Origin: an uncultured Saprospiraceae bacterium
GTDB lineage: Bacteria > Bacteroidota > Bacteroidia > Chitinophagales > Saprospiraceae
Assembly: GCA_937921825.1 (NCBI GenBank)
Contig: CAKZVK010000043.1
Coordinates: forward strand, 32,094-96,093
Length of the DNA stretch: 64,000 bases
Reading direction: 5' to 3'
The translations under genes were made by a program, and so were the position numbers. Below are positions 40,903 through 49,679 of the stretch, piece after piece (within the stretch, counting starts at the first letter, position 1; each line of letters starts with the position of its first letter). Below the pieces are notes generated by a model. That model made no database searches, was not told where the DNA came from, and saw only the letters and a program-made list of their open reading frames with translations.

Positions 40903-43422
40903 AGAAAATGGTCTTACCAGCTCTGATTTATCTGTCTTTACTTTGATAAAATACTGACCGGTTATCTCATGAGTCAGATCTATAGTACGTTCAGTGCCTT
41001 CTAATATAACTAGTGCATCAGGACTATAGATTGTCCATCCGAGGACTTGGTCTTTGGAATAAAGATGGAGATAATCTGAACATGGATTTGGGTAGATAGA
41101 AACCAGACTGTTGTCGAGCTCCTCTACTGTACTTGAGACTGGATCTATTAGGTTGCCTCTGTAAGCACCATTGCCATGAGTAGCAATCCATAACTTTCTA
41201 TCACTTCTTGATATTTTGAGATCCATGGTTATAGTCGCACTAGATAAATTCTCAGAGTATAATTTCCAGTCTAGGGCACCCATAGGCTCACCTGCTACTA
41301 AGTCTGTCACGTCCGCATAGTAGACACTGATATCGGTTCCTACATATAATATACCGGCCTCTTCATCGAGTACTATAGCATTAGTCGGAACATTGGGTAG
41401 TTCGATATCGATGGCAGTCCAGCTCTGCCCCTTGTCTTCAGTAACAAAAACATGCTGAGTATCGAAACCGCTGTAACAGACAAAGCCTAAGTTAGGATTG
41501 AGAGTACTCAGAGCCACATCATTAGGAACCCTATCTGGCAGATCTGCATTATTACCAGACCAAGTCTGCCCTGCATCATCTGTAAAAAGTACAGAGCCCT
41601 TAGTGTTTTCAGGAACAGTAGCAATCATTACAGAGGTAGGTATCGCTCTAGAAACATCCATTGCATAGATCCTGTTGCCACTATCTACCATCTCTCCACC
41701 ATTCATGGTACTCCAAGCTCTTCCCCTATTAGTAGAGCGATAAAAATATCTGGCCCCACCATAGATTGTACTGGGTCTAGACTCTGGCACAACATAAGGT
41801 GCGATAAAAAGTGGCAAATCGCCTGGTAGGAACCAAGGTGTCACTCTATCAGTGAAACTTCTTGCATTGTCAGTAGAAGTGAAGATATTAAGTCGCTGGG
41901 CCGAAGCATAGACTTCATCATTATTATTCTGATTAATCGCCGTCCAGCTACCATCTCCTCCTGCAGCCCTTTGCCAGGTATCATCACCTCTAAAGACTAC
42001 CGTAGAGTTATCTTGCAAGCCTCCAATAGCAAAATTAGGATCACTATTAGAGACACTGAAACCATTATAAAATTGGGTCGTTTGCATACCGCCATTAGCG
42101 GATCTAAAAGTCTCTCCATTATCAAAAGACAAGAATACACCTCCATCTGTTCCCAGCAATACAAGATCTTCAATATTAGGATGATAAGCAACAAAGTGAA
42201 TATCTGAGTGGACATAATTTGCAGGACCATCAGGACCTTCAATGGCGGGCCTACCTCCTGTAACTCCCGCATCATTCTGCAGAGATAATCGATTACCACC
42301 ATCCACACTTTTATAGACCTCGATACCCACAGTAATTAAGTTTTCAGGGTTATATGGATCTATGGCTACATCATGGGAGAACCATCCTTGCCATTTAGAA
42401 TAATCTAGATTATTTACCTCAGTCCATGATAATCCGTTGTCTTCAGACTTTAGTAACTGGGTCATAGCATCTGCGTCTGAGAACCCATTACCTACGGAGG
42501 CATAAAGATGATCAGGATCATGAGGAGACCTAGCTAAGAGTATCTTTCCTTGAAAAGGGATCATATCATCAGATTCAGACCTTTCCCAAAATAAGCCTCC
42601 GTCAGTTGTATAATAGATTCCTTTTCTATCAGAGCCTAAATTACCACAAGAGACTATTACCTTATCATCGTCTCTTGGATCTATTTCTACATCAGTAGCC
42701 ATTATCACAGGTAACCGTCTCTGCCAGGTCTCTCCAGCATCCGTCGATTTATAGACTCCCTCTGTGGTTGCTGCATATAGTATGTTGGGATTGAGCGGTG
42801 AGACTTTTATCATCCATACACCATGCTTTTCATTATAGCTCCAGTCTAAACTTTTGGACCAAGTCTTACCACCATCTACTGATTTCAGAATTCCCATGCC
42901 ATATGATCCTCTGGTACTTCTATAAGCGCCATCAGTGCCGGTATCGCTATAGTTATAGACTTCACCTGTTCCGATGTACATCGTCATACTATCATTAGGA
43001 GCAAAGGTTATAGTGCTTACACCAAGTATGGGATACCCTGTCTCTACGTATTCCCATGATCGTCCTAAGCCTAGACTACGAGATCTCCACAGACCTCCAC
43101 TAGCAGAGCCTGCATAGATGACACTATCCGCTTGAGGATTTATAGCAACGGTTAGAGTTCTACCTGAGGTATTCAGTGGGCCCATTGCTTCTATATCGTT
43201 ACCTTTTGTAGAGGAATGAGATAGAAATTTTTCTTTATGAAATTCAAAAGCTTTTGAGAATCCAGCATCTGGAATATCATCATAAGGATAGGCTCTAGCA
43301 TAACTGAGAAACTCTAGAGAATGATAAGAGCCTGGAATTCTGTCTAGCTTTTCAGGCTTTGTGTCTAGATAGAAAAACTTGATAGCTAGTAATATTAATA
43401 GTCCAAATAGAATACTTCTCAT
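40891..43422 (-). CDS. Sortilin-like beta-propeller protein with T9SS type A sorting domain
   Basis: The 843-residue secreted protein has an N-terminal signal-like segment (SILFGLLILLAIKFFYL). Its body is a large VPS10/sortilin-like propeller with many Asp-box motifs (SVDGGKTW, STDAGETW, TTDGGLFW, SEDNGLSW, SFDNGETF, TDDAGQTW, TEDKGQSW). The last ~75 residues form a T9SS sorting domain (SIYPNPCSDYLHLYS, then GQYFIKVKTD), so it is exported by the type IX system and probably attached at the surface. Ligand unknown. It shares architecture with the protein at 56110-58695. Confidence 0.9.
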   Translation of the reverse strand: MRSILFGLLILLAIKFFYLDTKPEKLDRIPGSYHSLEFLSYARAYPYDDIPDAGFSKAFEFHKEKFLSHSSTKGNDIEAMGPLNTSGRTLTVAINPQADSVIYAGSASGGLWRSRSLGLGRSWEYVETGYPILGVSTITFAPNDSMTMYIGTGEVYNYSDTGTDGAYRSTRGSYGMGILKSVDGGKTWSKSLDWSYNEKHGVWMIKVSPLNPNILYAATTEGVYKSTDAGETWQRRLPVIMATDVEIDPRDDDKVIVSCGNLGSDRKGIYYTTDGGLFWERSESDDMIPFQGKILLARSPHDPDHLYASVGNGFSDADAMTQLLKSEDNGLSWTEVNNLDYSKWQGWFSHDVAIDPYNPENLITVGIEVYKSVDGGNRLSLQNDAGVTGGRPAIEGPDGPANYVHSDIHFVAYHPNIEDLVLLGTDGGVFLSFDNGETFRSANGGMQTTQFYNGFSVSNSDPNFAIGGLQDNSTVVFRGDDTWQRAAGGDGSWTAINQNNNDEVYASAQRLNIFTSTDNARSFTDRVTPWFLPGDLPLFIAPYVVPESRPSTIYGGARYFYRSTNRGRAWSTMNGGEMVDSGNRIYAMDVSRAIPTSVMIATVPENTKGSVLFTDDAGQTWSGNNADLPDRVPNDVALSTLNPNLGFVCYSGFDTQHVFVTEDKGQSWTAIDIELPNVPTNAIVLDEEAGILYVGTDISVYYADVTDLVAGEPMGALDWKLYSENLSSATITMDLKISRSDRKLWIATHGNGAYRGNLIDPVSSTVEELDNSLVSIYPNPCSDYLHLYSKDQVLGWTIYSPDALVILEGTERTIDLTHEITGQYFIKVKTDKSELVRPFSLFR

Positions 43423-43508
43423 AAGTTGTAATTAGAACTTTAAGATAACTCTTTACAGTTCTCAACTTATTCGAAAGTGGCTTCAGCTATTCTTCTTGAC
43501 ATATAAAT

Positions 43509-43545
43509 GAAAAAGGGATGAACCTTGCGATTCACCCCTTTGTGT
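43509..43545 (-). terminator. Intrinsic terminator after the TPR gene
   Basis: AAAGGGaTGAA (43513-43523) pairs with TTCAcCCCTTT (about 43531-43541). The lone mismatch is a U-G wobble only in minus-strand RNA, which then runs into a U5 stretch. It terminates the gyrA-TPR transcript. Confidence 0.75.
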
Positions 43546-43567
43546 ATTTTCTAAATGTTACGTTGTC

Positions 43568-44854
43568 TTATTGACCTGCTTGCATAGCTTCAAACTTAGC
43601 TTTGTACTCATTCGACTTCTCCAAGTTGTTCAGTCTAGCATATATTTCTTTAAGTGCTATGATAGTATTTCTATCCTTACCATTCAAAGTTTCTGCTTGT
43701 TGGAAATATGGCAATGCCGTTTCGAATAGGCCATCCATTTCTCCTTTTACTTCATCATATTTCTTCATTCCTGCAGGTGTAAGGTCTGCAGATAAATCAT
43801 TTAATCTGTCTACATATGATGCTGCTTTATTGTAGTAAAGAGCACCTATGCTATACTGAGCATCAAAGTTAGCTGGATCTTTTTCTAGAGCAGACTCATA
43901 GTATCCTTTTGCTTTTTCTCTATACTCAGCAGACTTAGCTGCATCTTCTTCCTGCTGCTGAAGCTGATCATAGACACTTCCTATAGTATTATAGATAGAA
44001 ACATTATCTGGTTCTTTTTCTAGTGCAGTTTCTAATTTCCCAATAAGGATATTAAGTTCTCCTGCCTTTAAGTAATGGTTGATTTCTGCGAAAAGTAGAC
44101 CTGTATCATCAGGTGCAATCTCTCTACCTTTAGCTAAGAAGCCTAAAGCTTTTTCTGTATCTGCATCAGCTGTAATAGTGTACAGAGCCTCATATACAAA
44201 TGGCTCATCAGTTCCTGCATCAGCTAGCTTAGTCAAGAAAGGTCTAGCACCATCAAAGTTCTCACTGTAGTAAGCACTTACTGCAGCAAAAAAGTTTTGG
44301 TCTTTCATTATTTCAGGATCATCCAATCTACTTGCTTTACCCATAGACTTCAACATCTCTCCAGCCTTGATAGACTTGGTGAAATTTGTAAATGCTGTTG
44401 CATAATCTTTAGCTTGATATGCTACGATAGCAAAATTATTTAAGTTGTTTTCTAAAGAGGTAAGACCTATCTGGATTTCCTTTTTCTCATTCTTTTTCTC
44501 TGATAACTTGGCAGCCATCTCATACGCATCATAGGCATCTGCAGCGGCGTTTGGTGCTGTGATAACGTAGGTCCCTGCTACATCCAAAGTTTTATTCTTC
44601 ATCTCATTTCCAGCTAGACTGTTCAGCATTTTACCCTTTGTGATCCATGACTTAGCGAGTGCTTTCACTTCATCTGAAGCAAATGCCGATTCTAAAAGCT
44701 GAATACCTTTAGTAAGCTCGTCCGCTTTCGTATTGTCATTAATATATTTGCTGATTGCTTTATCTGCATTCTTTAAATCTTTAAATGCATCCTGTCCAAA
44801 AGCAGTAATGCTTGTAAAAAGACCTAGAGTAAATATTAAAAGTAAATTCTTCAT
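43568..44854 (-). CDS. Secreted/periplasmic tetratricopeptide repeat protein
   Basis: A signal peptide (MKNLLLIFTLGLFTSITAFG, then QDAFKD) precedes a helical protein of 428 residues. TPR units are clear in the middle and C-terminal half (IYNTIGSVYDQLQQQEEDAA; AKGYYESALEKDPANFDAQY; YFQQAETLNGKDRNTIIALK). TPRs mediate protein contacts; no enzyme domain is present. It lies 113 bases downstream of gyrA in the same direction, an association seen in other Bacteroidota, and is closed by a terminator. Its partner is unknown. Confidence 0.88.
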   Translation of the reverse strand: MKNLLLIFTLGLFTSITAFGQDAFKDLKNADKAISKYINDNTKADELTKGIQLLESAFASDEVKALAKSWITKGKMLNSLAGNEMKNKTLDVAGTYVITAPNAAADAYDAYEMAAKLSEKKNEKKEIQIGLTSLENNLNNFAIVAYQAKDYATAFTNFTKSIKAGEMLKSMGKASRLDDPEIMKDQNFFAAVSAYYSENFDGARPFLTKLADAGTDEPFVYEALYTITADADTEKALGFLAKGREIAPDDTGLLFAEINHYLKAGELNILIGKLETALEKEPDNVSIYNTIGSVYDQLQQQEEDAAKSAEYREKAKGYYESALEKDPANFDAQYSIGALYYNKAASYVDRLNDLSADLTPAGMKKYDEVKGEMDGLFETALPYFQQAETLNGKDRNTIIALKEIYARLNNLEKSNEYKAKFEAMQAGQ

Positions 44855-44967
44855 TGTTTATATATAGATTATAAAATTTAGATGTTGTACACAGAGTAAT
44901 AACCCTCTGCGCTTCTTAAATGAATCTTAAATTTAGTTAAGATTTTTATAGCTTATGTTAACAAAGA

Positions 44968-47439
44968 CTATTCCTCTTCATCTCTAGATTCATCATACCC
45001 TATTACAGCAACATCTGCAATAGAATCTGAGTCCCCTAGCTTTATGACTTTGACACCTTGTGTGGCTCTTCCCATCACTCGGATATCCGATACTTTCATT
45101 CTAATCATGATACCTCCTTTGGTCGTAATCATAAGGTCATCAAGCTCTGTAACACTTTTGATGGCCACTACCTGTCCAGTCTTATCTGTGACTTGCATGC
45201 CTTTCATCCCCTTACCACCTCTATTGATAATAGTAAAGTCATCTATCAGAGATCTCTTACCATAGCCATTTTCTGATATGACGAGCAGTGCTTTATCTTC
45301 ATCTGAGGGACTGTCTACTATCATACCCACTATCTCATCTCCTTGTGTAAGGTCTATATTCATTCCTCTTACTCCAGCAGCGGATCTACCCATATTTCTA
45401 ACTTTAGCTTCATCGAACCTTATGGCTCTTCCTGCCTTACTTGCCAGCATGATATTAGTATTTCCATCAGTCAGCTTCACTTCTAGTAGTGTATCATCTT
45501 CCTTGATGGTGATGGCATTAATTCCATTGACTCTAGGTCTAGAGTACGCTTCGACTAGAGTTTTCTTGATTACACCATTCTTAGTAGCAAAGACGATGTA
45601 GTTGTTCTCCAAGAACTCTTTGTCCGTCAGATCTTCTATCAAGATATAAGCTTTGACTTTATCATCCTTTGGTAGGTTGATAATATTTTGCATCACTCTA
45701 CCCGATCCAGTTTTAGAACCTTCTGGAATCTCATAGACTCTCAGCCAGAAGCAACGGCCTCTTTCTGTAAAGAACAGTAAGTAGTTGTGGTTATTTCCAA
45801 TGAGTAAGTGTTCTACATAATCTTCATTTCTAGTCTTACTCCCTCGAGAGCCTCTACCACCTCTACTCTGTGTCTTGTATTCTTTAGAATTTGTTCTTTT
45901 GATATAGCCTAGAGAAGAAATCGTTACGACCACTTCTTCATTAGGAATCATATCTTCTATATTGATATCACCATCAGCGAAGGTGATTTCTGTTCTTCTT
46001 TCGTCACCATATCTCTCCTTGAGCTCAGTCAGTTCCTCTTTGATAATCGATCTCTGACGACCTTCACTAGCAAGAATATCCTTTAGGTCTGTAATAAGAA
46101 GCATCAACTCGTCATACTCCTTACGCAACTTCTCCATTTCTAGACTGACTAACTTTTGTAGTCTCATCTCAAGAATTGCCTTGGCTTGAATATCAGATAA
46201 ATCTAAGGCCGCCATGAGTTTTTCTTTGGCCTCATCTACTGTTTTGGAACTTCTAATAATCTTGATGACCTCATCGAGATTATCTATTGCCTTTATCAGT
46301 CCTTCTAGAATATGTGCTCTCTCTTCTGCTTTCCTGAGATCATATTCTGTTCTTCTGACGATTACTTCTATTCTGAACTTTACAAATTCCTCTATCAGGT
46401 CCTTCAGGTTCAGTTGCTTAGGTCTTCCATTTACAAGAGCAATGTTATTTACTCCGTAAGACGTCTGAAGGGGTGAGTACTTAAACAATTTACTCAAGAC
46501 TACATTGGCAATAGCATCTCTCTTTATATCTACTACTATTCGTAGTCCTTTTCTATCGGATTCGTCTCTAATATCACTGATACCTTCTATCTTACCAGAA
46601 TTAACCAAATCCGCGATTTTCATCACAAGATTGGCTTTGTTCACTTGGTATGGAATCTCAGATATAATAATAGATTCTTTGCCATTCTTGCCGACCTCTA
46701 CTTCTGTTCTACCTCTTACGACGACCTTCCCTCTTCCTGTTCGGAAAGCATCTTTGACACCATCTAGGCCGTAGATAATTCCTCCTGTGGGAAAATCAGG
46801 CGCTTTGACATGTGTCATGAGCTCCTCTATGGTGATCTCTGGATTATCTATCAGGGCTACAGTACCGTCTATAACTTCTGACATATTATGGGGCAACATA
46901 TTTGTAGCCATACCCACAGCGATACCCGTAGCTCCATTTATAAGAAGATTAGGCAACTTAGCAGGTAAGACAGTCGGCTCTTCGAGAGAGTCATCAAAAT
47001 TTAATTTGAAATCTACTGTCTCCTTCTTTAAGTCATCTATCAGCTCATCACTCAGCCTCTCCATTCTGGCCTCTGTATATCTCATTGCTGCAGGACTATC
47101 TCCATCCATAGATCCTTTGTTCCCTTGGATCTGAACTAAGGGATAACGCATGCTCCATGGCTGACCCAATCTGATCATAGCATCATAGACTGATCCATCT
47201 CCATGCGGGTGATACTTACCGAGTACCTCTCCTACCACCCTTGCGGACTTCTTATAAGGCTTGTTATAATCCAGGCCTAAGTCGTCCATTCCATACAAGA
47301 TTCTTCTATGCACAGGCTTAAGTCCATCCCTCACATCTGGCAAAGCTCTGGACACTATCACTGACATAGAATAATCTATGTAAGCAGACTTCATTTGGTC
47401 CTCGATGTTCACCTTTACAATACGCTGATTATCTGACAT
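44968..47439 (-). CDS. gyrA: DNA gyrase subunit A
   Basis: It cuts and rejoins DNA for negative supercoiling. The catalytic Tyr is Y121 (AMRYTEARM). The GyrA box appears as QSRGGRG at about 530, which separates it from ParC, and the C-terminal six-bladed pinwheel repeats (NYIVFATKNGVIKKT; MLASKAGRAIRFDE; LLVISENGYGKRS) end in an acidic tail. In the quinolone region the sequence is HPHGDGSVYD: G82 stands where E. coli has S83, and D86 matches D87. At 823 residues it is full length. Confidence 0.97.
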   Translation of the reverse strand: MSDNQRIVKVNIEDQMKSAYIDYSMSVIVSRALPDVRDGLKPVHRRILYGMDDLGLDYNKPYKKSARVVGEVLGKYHPHGDGSVYDAMIRLGQPWSMRYPLVQIQGNKGSMDGDSPAAMRYTEARMERLSDELIDDLKKETVDFKLNFDDSLEEPTVLPAKLPNLLINGATGIAVGMATNMLPHNMSEVIDGTVALIDNPEITIEELMTHVKAPDFPTGGIIYGLDGVKDAFRTGRGKVVVRGRTEVEVGKNGKESIIISEIPYQVNKANLVMKIADLVNSGKIEGISDIRDESDRKGLRIVVDIKRDAIANVVLSKLFKYSPLQTSYGVNNIALVNGRPKQLNLKDLIEEFVKFRIEVIVRRTEYDLRKAEERAHILEGLIKAIDNLDEVIKIIRSSKTVDEAKEKLMAALDLSDIQAKAILEMRLQKLVSLEMEKLRKEYDELMLLITDLKDILASEGRQRSIIKEELTELKERYGDERRTEITFADGDINIEDMIPNEEVVVTISSLGYIKRTNSKEYKTQSRGGRGSRGSKTRNEDYVEHLLIGNNHNYLLFFTERGRCFWLRVYEIPEGSKTGSGRVMQNIINLPKDDKVKAYILIEDLTDKEFLENNYIVFATKNGVIKKTLVEAYSRPRVNGINAITIKEDDTLLEVKLTDGNTNIMLASKAGRAIRFDEAKVRNMGRSAAGVRGMNIDLTQGDEIVGMIVDSPSDEDKALLVISENGYGKRSLIDDFTIINRGGKGMKGMQVTDKTGQVVAIKSVTELDDLMITTKGGIMIRMKVSDIRVMGRATQGVKVIKLGDSDSIADVAVIGYDESRDEEE

Positions 47440-47473
47440 TTATATATTAGAATTTGTAACTCAAAATAGTGCT

Positions 47474-47481
47474 CAAATATA
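47474..47481 (-). promoter_or_regulatory. -7 promoter element of gyrA
   Basis: CAAATATA on the plus strand reads TATATTTG on the minus strand, an exact TAnnTTTG match, 34 bases before the gyrA ATG. Confidence 0.5.
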
Positions 47482-47545
47482 CCCAAAATATGCCGTTTTA
47501 CTGAGTGATTTCACATCAATTTGAACCTTATATGTATGATTTCAT

Positions 47546-47553
47546 TAGGTTTG
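47546..47553 (+). promoter_or_regulatory. -7 promoter element of ubiE-porT
   Basis: TAGGTTTG exactly matches TAnnTTTG, with a TTG at 47521 22 bases upstream; the ubiE ATG is 42 bases downstream. Confidence 0.5.
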
Positions 47554-47595
47554 TAGTTTATTGATTTTTAGTCCTATTCAAGCAGTAAGAATTAT

Positions 47596-48336
47596 ATGTC
47601 AGAAAGCTCCAAAAATGTAGTAAAACCCTACTACGAAGAAGGCTCCAAAAAAGAGCAAGTCACCAATATGTTTGACAACATTGCTTCCAAGTATGACCTG
47701 CTCAATAGAGTCTTAACTCTAGGTATAGATACAATCTGGCGGAAGAAGGCGATAGCTATGCTGAACCCTAATGACCATAAGGTGATCCTAGATGTAGCTA
47801 CAGGGACTGCTGATGTCGCTCTAGAACTCAACAAGCAACTCTCTCCTACTCAGGTCATAGGTATGGATATCTCCTCTGAGATGATACACCACGGCAATCA
47901 AAAAATTGCGAAGAAAAACCTTCAGAATGTCATAACCCTAGAAATTGGAGATTCAGAAGCTCTCAAGTACGATACGGATCAGTTTGATGCAGTAACTGCG
48001 GTATTTGGTGTCCGAAATTTTGAAAACCTAGCGAAAGGTCTCTCTGAGATGTACCGTGTCACCAGACCTGGAGGCAAAACAGTCATTTTAGAATTTTCTA
48101 GACCTAAGATGTTTCCATTCAAACAGCTTTACAACTTTTACTTCTCTAAGATTCTCCCTTTTATAGGCAGTAAAACTTCGAAGGATGATAAAGCTTATAC
48201 TTACCTTTACGAATCTGTTCAGGCCTTCCCAGACTATGAAAAGTTTGGGGCTATACTAGAAAAGGTAGGTTTTCGTTCTGTACAGTGGAAATCATTGAGT
48301 TTAGGCATATGTACGATATACACTGGAATAAAATAA
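47596..48336 (+). CDS. ubiE: Demethylmenaquinone methyltransferase (UbiE/MenG)
   Basis: This SAM-dependent enzyme makes menaquinone from demethylmenaquinone. UbiE signatures are present: NMFDNIASKYDLLNRVLTLG (the YDxxN motif), the SAM-binding ILDVATGTADVAL and the family motif AVFGVRNFENLAKGLSEMYR. The final segment GICTIYTGIK is also typical. 246 residues is normal. In Bacteroidota the product is most likely menaquinone. Its 3' end overlaps porT in another frame by at least 28 bases. Confidence 0.96.
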   Translation: MSESSKNVVKPYYEEGSKKEQVTNMFDNIASKYDLLNRVLTLGIDTIWRKKAIAMLNPNDHKVILDVATGTADVALELNKQLSPTQVIGMDISSEMIHHGNQKIAKKNLQNVITLEIGDSEALKYDTDQFDAVTAVFGVRNFENLAKGLSEMYRVTRPGGKTVILEFSRPKMFPFKQLYNFYFSKILPFIGSKTSKDDKAYTYLYESVQAFPDYEKFGAILEKVGFRSVQWKSLSLGICTIYTGIK

Positions 48337-49031
48337 TAGTTCTCATTTCTTTCCTTTTGGTGAGCAGTTCTGTGTTCTCCCAAGGAGTCCCAAAAGGAAA
48401 TATGAACTATTGGGAGTTTAGAAATAAACCTTTTTATTTTGGTTTGACTGTAGGTATGCACTCCACAGGATATATTCCTTCTAGATCTAGCCAGTTTACT
48501 CGTAGTGATTCTATCGCTACTGTACAAAACTTAAATAGAGCTGGACTTCATGTAAATATCATAACGAATCTCAAAATAGGTCAGCACTTTGATTTCCGAT
48601 TTATTCCAGGTTTTGCATTCTCAGAAAGAGTACTTAGATTTAACAATACGAGAAATAGGATTTTATCTGAGCAAAAAATCGAATCAGTCTTCCTAGAAGT
48701 GCCCTTATTATTAAGGTTCAAGTCCGATCCATACAAAGATAAAAGACTATTTGTAGTCGGAGGTCTGAAATATACCTATGATGTCTCTAGTAGCTCCAGT
48801 ACCCGGAAAGAACTCAAGGACAAAATATTACAGATAGCACCTCATGATTTCCAATTTGAAATCGGTGCAGGGATGCAGCTCTTTTTTCCCTTCTTCATAT
48901 TCTCTCCAGAGATCAAGTTCAGCAGAGGCCTGAGTAATATCCATATCTATAATGGGAATCTAGAGGAATCAAGAATCATAGACAAGATACTGTCTAGAAC
49001 TTTTTCTATTTCACTCCATTTTGAAGGCTAG
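48309..49031 (+). CDS. porT: PorT-family T9SS outer-membrane barrel protein
   Basis: PorT is needed for gingipain/T9SS secretion in Porphyromonas and for gliding secretion (SprT) in Flavobacterium. The frame opens at 48285, but ATG 48309 (MYDIHWNKIIVLISFLLV) places the signal peptide properly, ending SSVFSQ. The mature part is strand-rich: FYFGLTVGMHSTGY, FLEVPLLLRFKSDPYKDKR, VVGGLKYTYDV, FEIGAGMQLFFPFFIFSPEIKFSRGLSN (shown here only as landmarks). The ubiE-porT order is widespread in Bacteroidota and supports the call. The start lies inside ubiE by 28 bases. Confidence 0.88.
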   Translation: MYDIHWNKIIVLISFLLVSSSVFSQGVPKGNMNYWEFRNKPFYFGLTVGMHSTGYIPSRSSQFTRSDSIATVQNLNRAGLHVNIITNLKIGQHFDFRFIPGFAFSERVLRFNNTRNRILSEQKIESVFLEVPLLLRFKSDPYKDKRLFVVGGLKYTYDVSSSSSTRKELKDKILQIAPHDFQFEIGAGMQLFFPFFIFSPEIKFSRGLSNIHIYNGNLEESRIIDKILSRTFSISLHFEG

Positions 49032-49613
49032 TTAGCAGTTGCAGAATCCATCTGTATGGGCTATGACATCTGGGAAGAACACTTTGAAGAGCTGTTCTAT
49101 TTCATCCCTACTTTCTTCGATATCCTTCAGAGTATCCACAAAGGCGGATTTAAAATTCACTCGTCTATCCATCCACTCTAAAGACTTGAGCATATTGGCC
49201 TGAGTGGCATAGGCCATAAGAAAATCTGACTGGACCATCTTATCAATACGTTCATTCAACTTCTGAGGCAATTCCTTTTTGCGCCTGATCAGAACTTCGT
49301 AGACCGTCTTATTGAAATCAGGTAGCTTGGAGCCAGAATAATCGGACCAATTTATAGAAAGGAAATAATCCCAGACTAGATCAACAACGACAGGCGCATA
49401 CTTTCCATGTCGCTTTCTTAGGATCTTTCTTAGTTCTAGAGAAGCGGGATGGCTATCTGTGTAGCTATCTATCTGTCTATGAAGTTCTATGCCCTCTAAT
49501 ACCCTGCCTGTATAATTAGCCTCTTCTTTCTTCTTTAGAAAGTCAGTCATGAAATTGCCTATAAGGATATCTTCATCAGAACAAGAGAGATAACAGTGTG
49601 CTAAATAATTCAC
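49032..49613 (-). CDS. acpH: Acyl carrier protein phosphodiesterase (AcpH/DUF479 family)
   Basis: It removes the phosphopantetheine arm from acyl carrier protein in E. coli. The family start MNYLAHCYLS, GNFMTDFLKKK and the metal-binding HD-like pattern GIELHRQIDSYTDSHP, with VVVDLVWDYFLSINW, are present. 193 residues is usual. It abuts the stop of convergent porT with no gap (49031/49032). In Bacteroidota the true substrate is less certain. Confidence 0.9.
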   Translation of the reverse strand: MNYLAHCYLSCSDEDILIGNFMTDFLKKKEEANYTGRVLEGIELHRQIDSYTDSHPASLELRKILRKRHGKYAPVVVDLVWDYFLSINWSDYSGSKLPDFNKTVYEVLIRRKKELPQKLNERIDKMVQSDFLMAYATQANMLKSLEWMDRRVNFKSAFVDTLKDIEESRDEIEQLFKVFFPDVIAHTDGFCNC

Positions 49614-49651
49614 GATTAGATATAAAAGAAATGGGTAATGATTAAAGGGTT

Positions 49652-49659
49652 TATATTTG
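49652..49659 (+). promoter_or_regulatory. -7 promoter element of ychF
   Basis: TATATTTG exactly matches TAnnTTTG, 20 bases before the ychF ATG. Confidence 0.5.
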
Positions 49660-49679
49660 CGCCAAAATAGACAAAATAA

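Noticed and set aside
46787..47134. 115-codon frame antisense to gyrA, and similar antisense frames in gyrA, ubiE and mpl
   Set aside because: They mirror the codon pattern of long, well-conserved genes on the other strand.
44968..47439. Topoisomerase IV subunit ParC
   Set aside because: A GyrA box (QSRGGRG) and a full C-terminal pinwheel are present.
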